64,000 nucleotides of DNA. Source: Flavobacterium ginsengisoli (GTDB lineage: Bacteria; Bacteroidota; Bacteroidia; Flavobacteriales; Flavobacteriaceae). The translations under genes and the position numbers were made by a program. This document shows positions 8,701 to 18,123 of the stretch, one piece after another (position 1 is the first letter of the stretch; each line of letters starts with the position of its first letter). Where the stretch lies: NCBI RefSeq assembly GCF_029625315.1, contig NZ_CP121110.1, forward strand, positions 1,541,501 through 1,605,500, read 5' to 3'. The notes under the pieces were generated by a model that worked only from the letters and a program-made list of their open reading frames with translations, did no database searches and was not told the DNA's origin.

Positions 8701-9333
8701 TTAAAAAATGTACTCTACTGGGAGTTTATCAAGGTTATATGTCACCTCTTTTTGCAGTAGAATTTTATACTGGATATACTCTTCGTAACTCATATTCTTG
8801 TCGAATAAAAACACTAAATCTGGTACTCTTTCAAACTTTATACTGTAAAATTGCTTTAGTATTTCTGAGATTTTTATTTCCTGATTAGCCATAAAAACCT
8901 GTTGTTTCCCTTTTTTAAAGTAAACTACAAAACTTCCTTGAGCAGGTCTTTCCATTTTATAAAACACTTTCGTGAAAGGAAGAAAAGCTAAATTCTTCCC
9001 TATAGAATCTGCATAAGAATAATAGTTTTCAGATTCTTCGTTTTGATGCATTTTCTCATTACGCTTTTTTTCCTGCATTTTAATTACTTCTGGGATTACC
9101 TTTTTTAATGGCAAGCGTTTGTCAATATTGAAAATCCAATTGGTTGAAATTATGGCACTTTTTCTATTCAAATCGGCTATTGTATCTTTTCCCTCAACTT
9201 TAAAAAAGAGGTAAATTGGCGAATGATCTTGTACGTCTTTTACAATTGAAACATTTGATTTTGGTAATAAAACGTCTTCTTTTTTTCCGCAGGAGAAAAG
9301 TAGGAAAGCTATAATTAGGGTAAAGTATTTCAT
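8701..9333 (-). CDS. Hypothetical lipoprotein
   Basis: I do not recognise the family. The start was chosen at MKYFTLIIAFLLFSCGKKED, which gives a short signal peptide and a lipobox with cysteine at residue 15; longer ORF starts add charged residues before it. The 210-residue mature part is hydrophilic, with a basic/acidic middle (KKRNEKMHQNEESENYYSY) and a C-terminus ending NLDKLPVEYIF. It is likely attached to a membrane facing the periplasm. It lies between rlmH (convergent) and a long inverted repeat. Confidence 0.75.
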   Translation of the reverse strand: MKYFTLIIAFLLFSCGKKEDVLLPKSNVSIVKDVQDHSPIYLFFKVEGKDTIADLNRKSAIISTNWIFNIDKRLPLKKVIPEVIKMQEKKRNEKMHQNEESENYYSYADSIGKNLAFLPFTKVFYKMERPAQGSFVVYFKKGKQQVFMANQEIKISEILKQFYSIKFERVPDLVFLFDKNMSYEEYIQYKILLQKEVTYNLDKLPVEYIF

Positions 9334-9359
9334 ATTTTTAAAATTCATTTTACACAAAG

Positions 9360-9464
9360 TTTGTCATTTCGACGAAGGAGAAATCTTCGCAAGTAACTCC
9401 CCAATGAGAATCCATTCTTTGTCGATCTAGCAACGAAGATTTCTCCTTCGTCGAAATGACAAAA
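9360..9464. repeat. Long inverted repeat, GTCATTTCGACGAAGGAG family
   Basis: Arms at 9360-9389 and 9434-9464 are near-perfect reverse complements of about 30 bp, with TTTGTCATTTCGACGAAGG at one end and its complement at the other. The loop is about 44 bp. Similar palindromes are common between genes in Flavobacterium. It lies just downstream of folP, where it could serve as its terminator. Confidence 0.9.
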
Positions 9465-9472
9465 CTGTCAAT

Positions 9473-10297
9473 TTATAAACTCATTTTACCAAACAAAGTA
9501 ACACATTCCATCGCTTCTTTCACATCATGAACTCTCAAAATTTTTGCTCCTTTTGTCAAAGCAATCGTATTCAAGAAAGTAGTTCCGTTTAAAGCTTCTT
9601 GGGGTGTAATGTCAAGTGTTTTATAAATCATTGATTTTCTAGAAATTCCAGCTAAAACGGGTAATTCCAAAAGCTTAAAAAGTTCCATTTTCTGCATTAC
9701 TTCATAATTCTGATCGGTTGTTTTAGCAAAACCGAAACCAGGATCTAAAATCAAATCGTTGATTCCTAAACTTCTTGCTTTTTTCACTTTTTCAGAAAAA
9801 TAAAAAAGCATTTCTTTTATAATATCATCGTACTGCGTCAAACTTTGCATCGTCTGCGGATTGCCTCGCATGTGCATCATAATGTACGGAACATTATAAT
9901 GCGCAATTACATCAAACATTTTTTCGTCTAGTTCTCCAGCCGCAATATCGTTTATAATTGCCGCGCCACTTTCTATGCTCGCTTTAGCAATCTCAGCTCT
10001 AAAAGTATCGATTGACAATAAAGTTTCTGGAAAGTGTTTTAAAATCAATTCTATGGCTGGCACAATTCGGTCAATTTCTTCTTGTTCGGTTACAAACTCA
10101 GCACTTGGTTTACTAGAATATGCTCCAATGTCAATAAAAGTGGCTCCTTCTGAAAGCATTTTATCAACTCTCGAAATAATTTCGTCTTCGTTTTTATATT
10201 TTCCGCCATCAAAGAAAGAATTTGGAGTAACATTTAAAATTCCCATTACTTTTGGAATTTCCAAATCAATCAAACGGCCTTTACAATTAATTGTCAT
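9473..10297 (-). CDS. folP: Dihydropteroate synthase
   Basis: Condenses 6-hydroxymethyl-dihydropterin pyrophosphate with p-aminobenzoate in folate synthesis; the target of sulfonamides. The 274-residue TIM-barrel protein has all signatures: MGILNVTPNSFFDGG (18-32), SIDTFR (95-100), INDIAAG (115-121), MHMRG (141-145), DPGFGF (185-190) and GISRKS (217-222). It is divergent from the DUF1599 gene, with about 220 bp between them holding a repeat and the promoter for DUF1599. This folP/DUF1599/DoxX neighbourhood is conserved in Bacteroidota. Confidence 0.97.
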   Translation of the reverse strand: MTINCKGRLIDLEIPKVMGILNVTPNSFFDGGKYKNEDEIISRVDKMLSEGATFIDIGAYSSKPSAEFVTEQEEIDRIVPAIELILKHFPETLLSIDTFRAEIAKASIESGAAIINDIAAGELDEKMFDVIAHYNVPYIMMHMRGNPQTMQSLTQYDDIIKEMLFYFSEKVKKARSLGINDLILDPGFGFAKTTDQNYEVMQKMELFKLLELPVLAGISRKSMIYKTLDITPQEALNGTTFLNTIALTKGAKILRVHDVKEAMECVTLFGKMSL

Positions 10298-10315
10298 TTG
10301 TTCTGTTATTTTTTA

Positions 10316-10400
10316 TTTCAGGTTTCAAGTCCTAGAACTTACACAATCCAAGTCAACTTTAAACCTGAAACTTGAAACATTATATTTTAGTTTCAACTTC
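10316..10400. repeat. Imperfect inverted repeat, CAGGTTTCAAGT family
   Basis: TTTCAGGTTTCAAGT near 10317 faces AAACCTGAAACTTGAAAC near 10361. Another AACTTGAAACT unit lies at about 10450. It fills the folP-DUF1599 intergenic region. Confidence 0.6.
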
Positions 10401-10452
10401 GTAGCATTAACACTTTGTTAAGAAAAAACTTGGAACAAAGAAAACCTTAAAC

Positions 10453-10484
10453 TTGAAACTCTTAAAAAATTATGCTTATTTTTG
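10453..10484 (+). promoter_or_regulatory. Flavobacterial promoter TTG-N21-TATTTTTG
   Basis: TTG at 10453-10455 and TATTTTTG at 10477-10484 fit both parts of the Bacteroidota consensus, 31 bp before the ATG of the DUF1599 gene. Confidence 0.6.
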
Positions 10485-10514
10485 AAGAAATTTTAGCAAA
10501 TATACAGCATATAA

Positions 10515-11057
10515 ATGAAGAATACTTCCCAAGAGTTTGATAATGTTATCGCGGTTTGCCGAACATTGTACATCAATAAAATGAAAGATTACGGTAGTGC
10601 GTGGAGAATTTTAAGATTGCCATCGCTAACTGACCAGATTTTCATAAAAGCACAACGAATTAGAAGTTTGCAAGAGAACGATGTTCGCAAAGTTGACGAA
10701 GACGAAAAAGGAGAATTTATCGGAATAATCAATTATTCGATCATGGCTTTGATTCAGTTAGAACTTGGCGTCGCAGATCAACCTGATCTTGACGTTGAAA
10801 AAGCAACTGAATTATACGATGCTAAAGTAAAATTGACTAAAGATTTAATGGAAGCTAAAAATCATGATTACGGCGAAGCTTGGCGCGATATGCGTGTAAG
10901 TTCTTTAACTGACCTAATTTTGCAAAAAATTCTTCGCGTTAAACAAATTGAAGATAATAAAGGAAAAACTTTGGTATCTGAAGGTATCGATGCCAATTAT
11001 CAGGATATGATTAATTATTCTGTCTTTGCTTTAATTCTAAACCCTATAAACAAATAA
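10515..11057 (+). CDS. DUF1599 domain-containing protein (two tandem repeats)
   Basis: A 180-residue protein made of two similar halves. The first half has KMKDYGSAWRILRLPSLTDQ and the second KNHDYGEAWRDMRVSSLTDL, each followed by a helix with NYSIMAL or NYSVFAL. This internal duplication defines DUF1599. Its function is not known; the all-alpha pattern with acidic residues resembles nucleotide-cleaning folds, but that is only a guess. No signal peptide. The conserved place between folP and the DoxX gene suggests a housekeeping role. Confidence 0.9.
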   Translation: MKNTSQEFDNVIAVCRTLYINKMKDYGSAWRILRLPSLTDQIFIKAQRIRSLQENDVRKVDEDEKGEFIGIINYSIMALIQLELGVADQPDLDVEKATELYDAKVKLTKDLMEAKNHDYGEAWRDMRVSSLTDLILQKILRVKQIEDNKGKTLVSEGIDANYQDMINYSVFALILNPINK

Positions 11058-11135
11058 AATTTCAAAAAATAAAATCCCAAATTCCAACTTTAAAATTGGA
11101 GTTTAGGATTTAGAAATTTGGAATTTAAACCCTAA
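11058..11135. repeat. Intergenic hairpin with CCAAATTCCAA arms
   Basis: CCCAAATTCCAACTTTAAAA is followed by an arm reading AAATTTGGAATTT. It is an imperfect hairpin between the DUF1599 and DoxX genes. Confidence 0.55.
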
Positions 11136-11144
11136 ATATTTGCC

Positions 11145-12266
11145 ATGAAAAACATCATTACCCAATTCTCCCGATTATTTGTCGGCGTCTTATTTATTAT
11201 TTCTGGATTAATAAAACTGAACGATCCTGTTGGTTTCTCTTATAAACTGGCAGAATACTTTAGTGAACCTGTTTTTAATATGCCTTTTTTAGAGCCGTTA
11301 GCTTTAGGATTAGCAATTTTCTTAGTTATTCTAGAAGTAGTTTTGGGTGTAATGCTTTTGGTTGGCTACAAATCAAAACTAACAATTTGGGCTTTATTAT
11401 TATTAATCGTTTTCTTTACATTCCTTACTTTCTATTCTGCTTATTTTGATGTAGTAAAAGATTGTGGATGCTTTGGAGATGCTTTACACTTAACACCTTG
11501 GCAGTCATTTACAAAAGATGTTGTTTTACTTTTCTTTATCTTGATTTTATTCATTAATAAAAAACTGGTAAAACCTTTATTTTCAAAATTGGTTACCAAT
11601 ATTATTACTTTAATCAGCATTATTTTATGCGTATTTATGGCTGTTTGGGTTTTAAATCATAATCCTATCAAAGATTTCCGTCCTTACAAAGTGGGAACAA
11701 ACATCGAGAAAGGAATGGAAATTCCTGAAGGTGCTCCAAAATCGGTTGTAGAAATGATTTTTATCTACAAAGTAAATGGTGTCGATAAAGAATTTACAGA
11801 GAAAGATTTAATGAATATTCCAGAAGGAGCGGTATTTGTTGATCGTAAAGACAAAGTAATTACCGAAGGCTACATTCCTCCTATTCATGATTTCACCATG
11901 ACTAAAGATGATTCTGATTATAAAGAAGAATTATTAAAAGAGCCAAAATTATTGATCTATGTAACTTATGATTTGAATTTATCGAATCCTGACGGAATGA
12001 AAAAGTTAGCAAAAGTTACTGCAGATGCAAAAGCAAAAGGTTATAAAGTAATCGGAATGACTGCTTCTGGAGCTGATGAAATAGCTAAAGCTAAAAAAGA
12101 TTATGCTTTAGATATTGATTTTTATTTCTGCGATGGAACAGCTCTAAAAACTGTTGAAAGAGCAAATCCAAGTATTGTAGTTTTACATAAAGGAACTATC
12201 GTTCAAAAAGTACACTACAACGACGTTGATGATTTAAAATTATCTGATGTAGCTTACGGTATTTAA
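11145..12266 (+). CDS. BT_3928 family protein: DoxX/MauE-like membrane domain plus thioredoxin-like domain
   Basis: A 373-residue inner membrane protein. The N-terminal ~150 residues form four hydrophobic helices of the DoxX/MauE type, with IISGLIKLNDPVGFSYKLAE early and the cysteine pair DCGCFGD (about 107-113) near the outer face. The C-terminal half is soluble and thioredoxin-like, but lacks an obvious CxxC. Family knowledge: MauE-like proteins relate to disulfide or quinone redox work, though the role of the BT_3928 family is unproven. It follows DUF1599 in a conserved order. A hairpin terminator lies 24 bp after its stop. Confidence 0.88.
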   Translation: MKNIITQFSRLFVGVLFIISGLIKLNDPVGFSYKLAEYFSEPVFNMPFLEPLALGLAIFLVILEVVLGVMLLVGYKSKLTIWALLLLIVFFTFLTFYSAYFDVVKDCGCFGDALHLTPWQSFTKDVVLLFFILILFINKKLVKPLFSKLVTNIITLISIILCVFMAVWVLNHNPIKDFRPYKVGTNIEKGMEIPEGAPKSVVEMIFIYKVNGVDKEFTEKDLMNIPEGAVFVDRKDKVITEGYIPPIHDFTMTKDDSDYKEELLKEPKLLIYVTYDLNLSNPDGMKKLAKVTADAKAKGYKVIGMTASGADEIAKAKKDYALDIDFYFCDGTALKTVERANPSIVVLHKGTIVQKVHYNDVDDLKLSDVAYGI

Positions 12267-12289
12267 AATACCAACTAAAATAATTTATT

Positions 12290-12330
12290 AAACGCCAATT
12301 TCCTTTTCAAGGTTTTGGCGTTTTTTTTCA
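12290..12330 (+). terminator. Rho-independent terminator after the BT_3928 gene
   Basis: AAACGCCAA pairs with TTTGGCGTT across a short loop and is followed by a run of eight T. Confidence 0.85.
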
Positions 12331-12352
12331 TTTATAAAATCCTTTCAGTAGA

Positions 12353-12810
12353 ATGTTTAAAAATCATATTGACATAAAGTTAAAGCACAAAAAATTCATT
12401 AAAGAAGTATGCGAAACAGAAATTGTATTCGCATTAAAAAGCAAAAACGGATTCGCTACTTCTTACTCTAATGAATTTGAAGACGAAGATGGAGAACCAA
12501 TAGGAATCATTTGCTTTTGGTCAAAAGAAATTATGGCAAAAATATGTGCAAAAAACGAATGGGACGATTATCATCCTGCAAAGCAATTAATCTATCTGAT
12601 TTTCTTGAGAATTGGTGTATTGGCATGCATAACGATGGATTGCTGGTTGGAACAAACTTTGATCAACACCTTTTTGGCTATGAAAGTGAGGGCTATAATT
12701 TGATTCTAGAAATAATAACAGAATTAAAAAAGACAAAAAAAGAATTAGATCTTAAAAAATTCGAAAATATAGAAGATTTTGAAAATCAAACGAAGAAAAC
12801 AATTAGATAG
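12353..12810 (+). pseudogene. DUF2750 domain protein, frameshifted
   Basis: Reconstructed to 151 residues. The first part has ICFWSKEIMAKICAKNEWDDYHP and the second LSDFLENWCIGMHNDGLLVG then TNFDQHLFGYESEG. Together these match DUF2750 (FWS, W-D-Y-P, FLE-W-GM-DG-VG-N-D). The function is unknown; members are small cytoplasmic proteins. The break is a two-base insertion: GCAAAGC at 12578-12584 in place of GCAGC, which would give HPAAINLSDFLENW. It sits after the BT_3928 terminator and before a lipoprotein gene, so it is probably an independent unit. Confidence 0.8.
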
Positions 12811-12840
12811 AAGGATATAAATAATTTTAAAAAATAATCC

Positions 12841-12848
12841 TACATTTG
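12841..12848 (+). promoter_or_regulatory. Flavobacterial -7 box TACATTTG
   Basis: Matches TAnnTTTG, 25 bp before the lipoprotein ATG at 12874. No TTG -33 box was found. Confidence 0.5.
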
Positions 12849-12873
12849 GTCAAACCAAAAACTATTTTTAATC

Positions 12874-13329
12874 ATGAAAAAACTTCTAAAGATTTCAGTT
12901 TTACTAGTCCTAATTTTTACTACAGGATGCGATTCACCTCAAATAAATTGTGAAACTGGACCTGTAATTTATACTTTCGAATTTGTTGATAAAGATTCTG
13001 GAGCAAATTTGTTTGACAATGGTACTTTTCCTCCACAAACGCCTGTGACAGTAACCGATTTAAATCAAAATAAGATAATTCAAACCACTTATCTGAAAAG
13101 TAACAATTCAGATCGTGCTTTGTTAGTATTAGGATTTGTAGAAGGGACATTTAAGTATGCGGTAAATATTGGAGACAAACCTGCCTTTGAATTATCTGTT
13201 GTTACAGAAAGAGTAAAAGGAAGCCAATGCAGTAATATCGTAAAAAAGGCAACTGAAATTAAAAATGCTGAATATCAAGAAGAAAAAACAACTGGAATTT
13301 ATAAAATTCTCATGAATACAAAAAACTAA
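12874..13329 (+). CDS. Hypothetical lipoprotein
   Basis: A 151-residue protein of unrecognised family. The N-terminus MKKLLKISVLLVLIFTTGCD is a lipoprotein signal with cysteine at residue 19. The rest is predicted beta-rich with a few cysteines (INCETG, GSQCSN). It lies 30 bp before the hydrolase gene and may be cotranscribed with it. Confidence 0.75.
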   Translation: MKKLLKISVLLVLIFTTGCDSPQINCETGPVIYTFEFVDKDSGANLFDNGTFPPQTPVTVTDLNQNKIIQTTYLKSNNSDRALLVLGFVEGTFKYAVNIGDKPAFELSVVTERVKGSQCSNIVKKATEIKNAEYQEEKTTGIYKILMNTKN

Positions 13330-13359
13330 AATCCATTTTACATTCTACATATTCTATTC

Positions 13360-14018
13360 ATGAAAAAACTCATTAAAACACTTGCTTTCTCGTTCTCCAT
13401 TTTATTTTACATTGCAGGTTACAGCCAAATAAAAAATGAAAATCAACGCTACATTTTCTTTTTTCACAACAAATTCGTAGAAGAAAACGATCTAAATGTA
13501 GCTCATCCAGAATATGGTAAAGCAGAATACAATGAGATTTTAGAATCTTATAGAAAAGATAACTTTATTGTCTTTAGTGAAAAAGAAAGAAAAATACAAA
13601 TGCTGTCGATTATGCACAAAAAATTGCAAAACAGATTAAAGCATTGATGAAAAAAGGTATTCCGCCAAACCATATCACTGTAATCGGAACTTCAAAAGGT
13701 GGCTATATTGCACAATTCGTTTCGACTTTTGTGGCTAACCCTGACATGAATTTTGTTTTCATAGGTTGTTTTATGGACACAGATATAGATCAAATTCCCG
13801 ATCTTAATTGGTGTGGAAATATTTTGACTATTTATGAAAAATCAGATATTTACGGAGTTTCTGCTATTAAAAGAAAAGAAACTTCTAAATGCAAAATAGA
13901 TCATTTTAAAGAAATTGAACTTAATACAGGCCTAAAACATGGCTTTTTGTACAAAGTCGCAGACAATTGGATTGCTCCAAGCAAAAAATGGGCAAATGGA
14001 AATTATGAGCTGAATTAA
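13360..14018 (+). pseudogene. Secreted alpha/beta hydrolase-like protein, frameshifted
   Basis: Reconstructed to about 219 residues. The N-terminus is a signal peptide (KTLAFSFSILFYIAGYSQ) followed by NQRYIFFFHNKFVEEND, the usual first strand of an alpha/beta hydrolase. The second segment has the nucleophile elbow-like VIGTSKGGYIAQF (Ser in GTSKGG) and a late GLKHGFLYK that may supply the histidine. One base is missing near 13580-13600 in an A-rich stretch; restoring it gives KKNTNAVDYAQKIAKQIKAL. The substrate is unknown. A hairpin terminator follows at 14039. Confidence 0.7.
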
Positions 14019-14038
14019 AGATTCAAAAACATAAAAAG

Positions 14039-14078
14039 AAGTCTTCAATAATTTTAATTTTATTGAAGACTTTTTTTG
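14039..14078 (+). terminator. Rho-independent terminator
   Basis: AGTCTTCAATAA pairs with TTATTGAAGACT and is followed by T7. It ends the hydrolase transcript. Confidence 0.85.
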
Positions 14079-14275
14079 TTGAAACCTGACGTTTTTTTGA
14101 TTAAAATCTTCTTCTTGAAATAAAATTTTTATCATTTTTTTTCTTCTAAAATAGCTTCATAAAAAAGAAACGTCATTTTCAGCCTCTACTATTACGATTT
14201 CAAAACGTTTTTTTCAACCAAAAAACAGCGTTTTGTTACAAAATGAACGACTCTTCAAATTTTGTTAATGTACAA
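14079..14275. other. Intergenic region, no gene seen
   Basis: Together with the flanking terminator and promoter this forms the only gap over 300 bp in the window (14019-14343). It holds AT-rich sequence with homopolymer runs and short GAAACGTCATT/AAAACGTT-like motifs. No ORF, RNA or clear repeat was recognised. Confidence 0.6.
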
Positions 14276-14304
14276 TTGGCATTCCATTTGTTTGTTTAAC
14301 TTTG
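14276..14304 (+). promoter_or_regulatory. Flavobacterial promoter TTG-N18-TAACTTTG
   Basis: One of the best full consensus promoters in the window: TTG at 14276-14278, an 18-bp spacer, and TAACTTTG at 14297-14304. It lies 39 bp before the TlpA-like gene and probably also drives tpiA. Confidence 0.75.
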
Positions 14305-14343
14305 TGAATTCAGTACCATAATAAAAAACAATTTTAATAAAAT

Positions 14344-14838
14344 ATGAAACAATTAGTCCTTGTCGTAATTGCATTTATTTCTTTTTCTTGCTCACAAGCT
14401 CAAAAAACAGCTTTTTCAAAAGAAGCTTTATCTGAGAAATTACTAGCTCTTGACGGAAGTCAGGTTACTTTCAAAAACATTTTAAAAAAATATAAAGGAA
14501 AAACTTTGGTTATCGAAGTTTGGGCTTCTTGGTGTGGTGATTGCGTAAAAGCAATGCCAAAACTAAAAGAATTACAAGCTGGTAATCCTGAAGTATCATA
14601 CTTATTCTTATCTGCTGACAAAACAGCTGATAAATGGAAGGCAGGAATCGAAAAACACGAATTAAAAGGCGACCATTTCATGATGAACGACGGAATGAAA
14701 GGTGTTTTCGGAAAAGCTATTGATTTAGATTGGATTCCGAGATATATCGTAATTGACAAAACAGGTAAAATTGTTTTATACCGTGCTATCGAAACGGACT
14801 TCGAAAAAATCAATTCTACTTTACAATCATTGAAATAA
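14344..14838 (+). CDS. TlpA-like thioredoxin-fold protein
   Basis: A 164-residue periplasmic redox protein of the TlpA/ResA group. The signal peptide carries a lipobox (VVIAFISFSCSQAQ). The redox motif is WASWCGDCVKAMPKL (CxxC at about 58-61). The cis-proline region reads DWIPRYIVIDKTG. It may reduce disulfides in exported proteins; the partner is unknown. It lies 57 bp upstream of tpiA, an order conserved in flavobacteria, and shares its promoter. Confidence 0.9.
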   Translation: MKQLVLVVIAFISFSCSQAQKTAFSKEALSEKLLALDGSQVTFKNILKKYKGKTLVIEVWASWCGDCVKAMPKLKELQAGNPEVSYLFLSADKTADKWKAGIEKHELKGDHFMMNDGMKGVFGKAIDLDWIPRYIVIDKTGKIVLYRAIETDFEKINSTLQSLK

Positions 14839-14894
14839 TTTTTCAATAACAACATTTCAAACAAAAAACAAAAAAATAATATAAAACTACCAAA

Positions 14895-15646
14895 ATGAGA
14901 AAATCGATTGTTGCAGGAAACTGGAAAATGCATAAAAATGTCGCACAAACTGAAGAATTATTAAACGAGTTAATTGCTAAAATTCCAGCAAAAACAAATG
15001 CACAAGTAATTGTAGCGCCAACTTTTGTTAACTTACAAGCTGCAGCCAGAAATTAAAAAATACTACTATTGGAGTTTCTGCTCAAAACGTTCACCAAGCT
15101 GAAGGTGGTGCTTTTACAGGAGAAATTTCTGCTGATATGTTAACAAGCATTGGTGTTAATACCGTAATCTTAGGTCACTCTGAGCGTAGAGCTATTTTTC
15201 ACGAAACAGACGCTTTAATCGCAGACAAAGTTAATACAGCTTTAAAACATGATATGACAGTAATCTTCTGTTTTGGAGAAGAGTTAAAAGACCGTCAGTC
15301 TGGAAATCACTTTAACATTGTTGAGAATCAATTACGTGATGGTGTTTTCCAAATCGCAAAAGAATCTTGGTCTAAAATTGTTTTAGCTTACGAACCAGTT
15401 TGGGCTATTGGAACTGGAGAAACTGCTTCACCAGAACAAGCACAAGAAATGCACGAATTTATTAGAGAAACTATTCGTAAAGCTTTTGGAGCTGATATCG
15501 CTGACGAAGTTTCTATTTTATACGGTGGTTCTGTAAAACCAGAAAACGCTAAAGAAATCTTCTCTAAACCAGACGTAGACGGTGGTTTAATTGGAGGTGC
15601 TGCTTTAAAAGCTGACGATTTCTTAGCTATTGTTACTGCTATCTAA
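14895..15646 (+). pseudogene. tpiA: Triosephosphate isomerase, frameshifted in this assembly
   Basis: Interconverts dihydroxyacetone phosphate and glyceraldehyde 3-phosphate in glycolysis. The start MRKSIVAGNWKMHKN carries the substrate-binding NWKMHKN. Further on are GHSERR (catalytic His), AYEPVWAIGTG (catalytic Glu) and LYGGSVKPEN (phosphate loop). The frame stops at about residue 54, after LQAAARN. One extra A near 15050 restores AAARKLKNTTIGVSAQN and gives the standard 250 residues. All catalytic residues are intact and the gene is normally needed for growth on sugars, so a sequencing error is by far the likeliest cause. Confidence 0.93.
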
Positions 15647-15655
15647 AAATTATTT

Positions 15656-15733
15656 TGCCACAGATTAAAATGATTTCCACAGATTTTATCTTAAATTTTG
15701 AATAAATCCTTTTAATCCTTTAATCTGTAGCTT
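15656..15733. repeat. Intergenic inverted repeat, CCACAGATTAAAA family
   Basis: TTTGCCACAGATTAAAATGA faces TTTTAATCCTTTAATCTGT. It is an imperfect copy of the family at 8038 and 61409, just after tpiA. Confidence 0.75.
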
Positions 15734-15740
15734 AAAAAAC

Positions 15741-15771
15741 AAAAGCGATACTTAAAAGTATCGCTTTTTTA
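15741..15771 (+). terminator. Rho-independent terminator after tpiA
   Basis: AAAAGCGATACTT pairs with AAGTATCGCTTTTTT. Confidence 0.9.
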
Positions 15772-15812
15772 TTTCTATATAATTTGAACCTCATCAAGCA
15801 TTAACAATTTTA

Positions 15813-18123
15813 CTAATTTATAAATGATGATAGTAACGGACAATTATACTTTTTAAACGTTGGTGTTGTTTTATAAATTGAATAAAAATTAACCAGTTCC
15901 TTCCCTGCTTTAAACGGATTTTTAGCTTCTTCTTCAGCTGTAATCAACTCAGCATAGTGATTGTAATAATTACATTCAAAAATCATCAAGCTAGCCATTG
16001 CCTTTTCGTTACTGTTTTTAGACATTTTTAGAGCCTTTTCGTAATACATTTTGGCCATTTTCAAATTGTAATAATTACCGTTTTGATATTTCTTTTCGTT
16101 TTCAGTATTATCTCCGTAAACATAATCTGTATATGACCCGCCTGAACTCCAATCGTAGGCCGTCATCATCCAGGAATTACCTAAATACGAAACATTGAAA
16201 TAAGCATGCGCCAATTGCAGATTGTCGCTTGCTGTATTTTGTTTTTTAAGCTGAATTAATTTCGCAATAAAATCGGTTTTATTGAAACGATAATCGAATT
16301 TACGCTCTTTGTCGTTTTGAAGAATTTTAGGCGTAAAAGGGTTTTCGTTTAAATAATTCTTATACTCGTAATTCTTTTCCCAAAAATCCTGAGGCATACT
16401 TGCGAAAGTCTCGTAAGCCAATTCGAGATTATTATTTCTAAAAGCAATTGTTCCTTTTAAATCTTTATAATAATTGACATTTGGCGCAATTGTTCCAGAA
16501 CAAATATATTTTTCAAAAGGTGTTTTATTGGACTTCTCCTGTAAAGCTATCAAAAGATCCATATCTTTTACAGATGCATTGCGGTCAAAATATCCTATAT
16601 AACTAAAAAAATATGGATTATTGTAAGCCGAATATTCTCCTTCATTTTTAATATCCGATTTCATCGAAAGCAAACCAGCAACAACAATATCTCCTTTTTT
16701 ATGAAAATCATCACTTGCAATTCGATACAAACTATATAAATTTTTAAATAATCCGTGATCGGTTTCTACCAAATTTTCAACTGAATCAAAGTATTTATAA
16801 AGCTGATTCTGAACATTTTCATTCTTTAAATCATCTTGTTTTAATGAAACCAAAGCCAATTGGATGTTCTTTTGCATTTGTATTGAAGCATTAGCTTTAT
16901 CAGAAATCAAATCAGTATATTTTTTTCCTTCGTCAATCTGATCGTCAATAAAACATAATTGAGCAATTGCTGTTGTAATATAGTCTTTCTGCTCGCCAGA
17001 AGTCTGTTCACGAATCGAAATCAGATAATACTCTAATTCTCTCAGGTATAAAATATCTTTATTGAAATTTTCTTCTTTTGCTGTGGCATAATTTTCATAC
17101 CAATCTGTACTGCTAAAAACAACAGATGGTGTTCCGTCATTGGTGTACTGAGGTGTAAAAATCCAATCTTCAAGTTTATTTACTTCTCGTCCTATCAAAA
17201 AGCTTAAAAACAAACTATTTGGACTTAACTCATAAATTTCTTTAATCGCTTTTAAATCTGGTGCTGGATTTCTAAGACTTTCAATAGATAAAATAACGCT
17301 TCGTTCTTCATCGTTTTGAGCTAACGCTAAAGTCTCTGCTGTCAATTTCCAATTATAATGTCGCAAAACGGCAAACGATTTTTCTTCGCAAGTATTAAAA
17401 ACTTTACTCAATAGGTAGTTTTGTAAAGGCTTATTATCAATACATAAAGCATTATAATACAATGCCCACGGTTTAAGTATTGTATTCGATTCAGAAGCAA
17501 AATAAGTATTATATAATTCTATAACATTTTGCTTTTGCTGGGCGTAAAAATAATATCGCAACGCTAAAAAAGCATAACGCTGTTTTAGAAATGAATCTTT
17601 AGTCGATCTTATTTTCTTTTCAAAATCAAAAGTATCTACTAAATCATCATTCTTATAATTACTGTCAACTTGATCCCAAGACTCCCATTTTGTATATTCT
17701 ACATTACCATATTCTAGTTTTTTAGCCAGCAGAATATAATTTAAAAAGGCTTTGTTTTTAGACAATAATAAAGCTTCTACAAAAGTATTTTTAGGGAATG
17801 CATTTTTCAAAGTTTTGTTTTCGAATGCCGTTTGAAATTGTTCAGAATCTGTTTCATACAAAATCACATGAACATCGTTTGGATTAATACTGTTTCCTAA
17901 CTTCTTTTTTCCACTCTAAACAATTCTTTTCCTGATCGACACTAGAAATAGTATTGGTCGCATAGTAATTATCTGCCGAATAATAAAACGGCGTAAGCTT
18001 AAAGAATCCTTCACGTTGCGCCTTAAACAAAGCTAAACGGCTGGTTTCTGGAGAAACACTCCATCCGCAGGCAAATGAAAACTGAACGCTTAAAAGTAAA
18101 AGTAAACTGTTAAAAGCACGCAT
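15813..18123 (-). pseudogene. Large helical-repeat protein of unknown function, frameshifted
   Basis: Reconstructed to about 769 residues; family not recognised. The start was chosen at MRAFNSLLLLLSVQFSFACG, a signal peptide possibly with a lipobox, followed by GWSVSPETSRLALFKA. The rest is alpha-helical with TPR-like segments such as DFIAKLIQLKKQNTASDNLQ and KMAKMYYEKALKMSKNSNEK. An extra A in the A6 run (17905-17910) breaks the frame; A5 gives KKLGNSINPNDVHVILYETD. The 5' end overlaps the upstream lipoprotein gene by 14 bp, so the two are translationally linked and likely work together at the cell envelope. Confidence 0.7.

Noticed and set aside
5942..9464. CRISPR array from the regularly seen short repeats
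   Set aside because: The repeats are inverted, not direct, with no regular spacers and no cas genes.
14895..15646. True loss of triosephosphate isomerase
   Set aside because: Both parts are fully conserved, one extra A restores the standard length, and the gene is central to metabolism.
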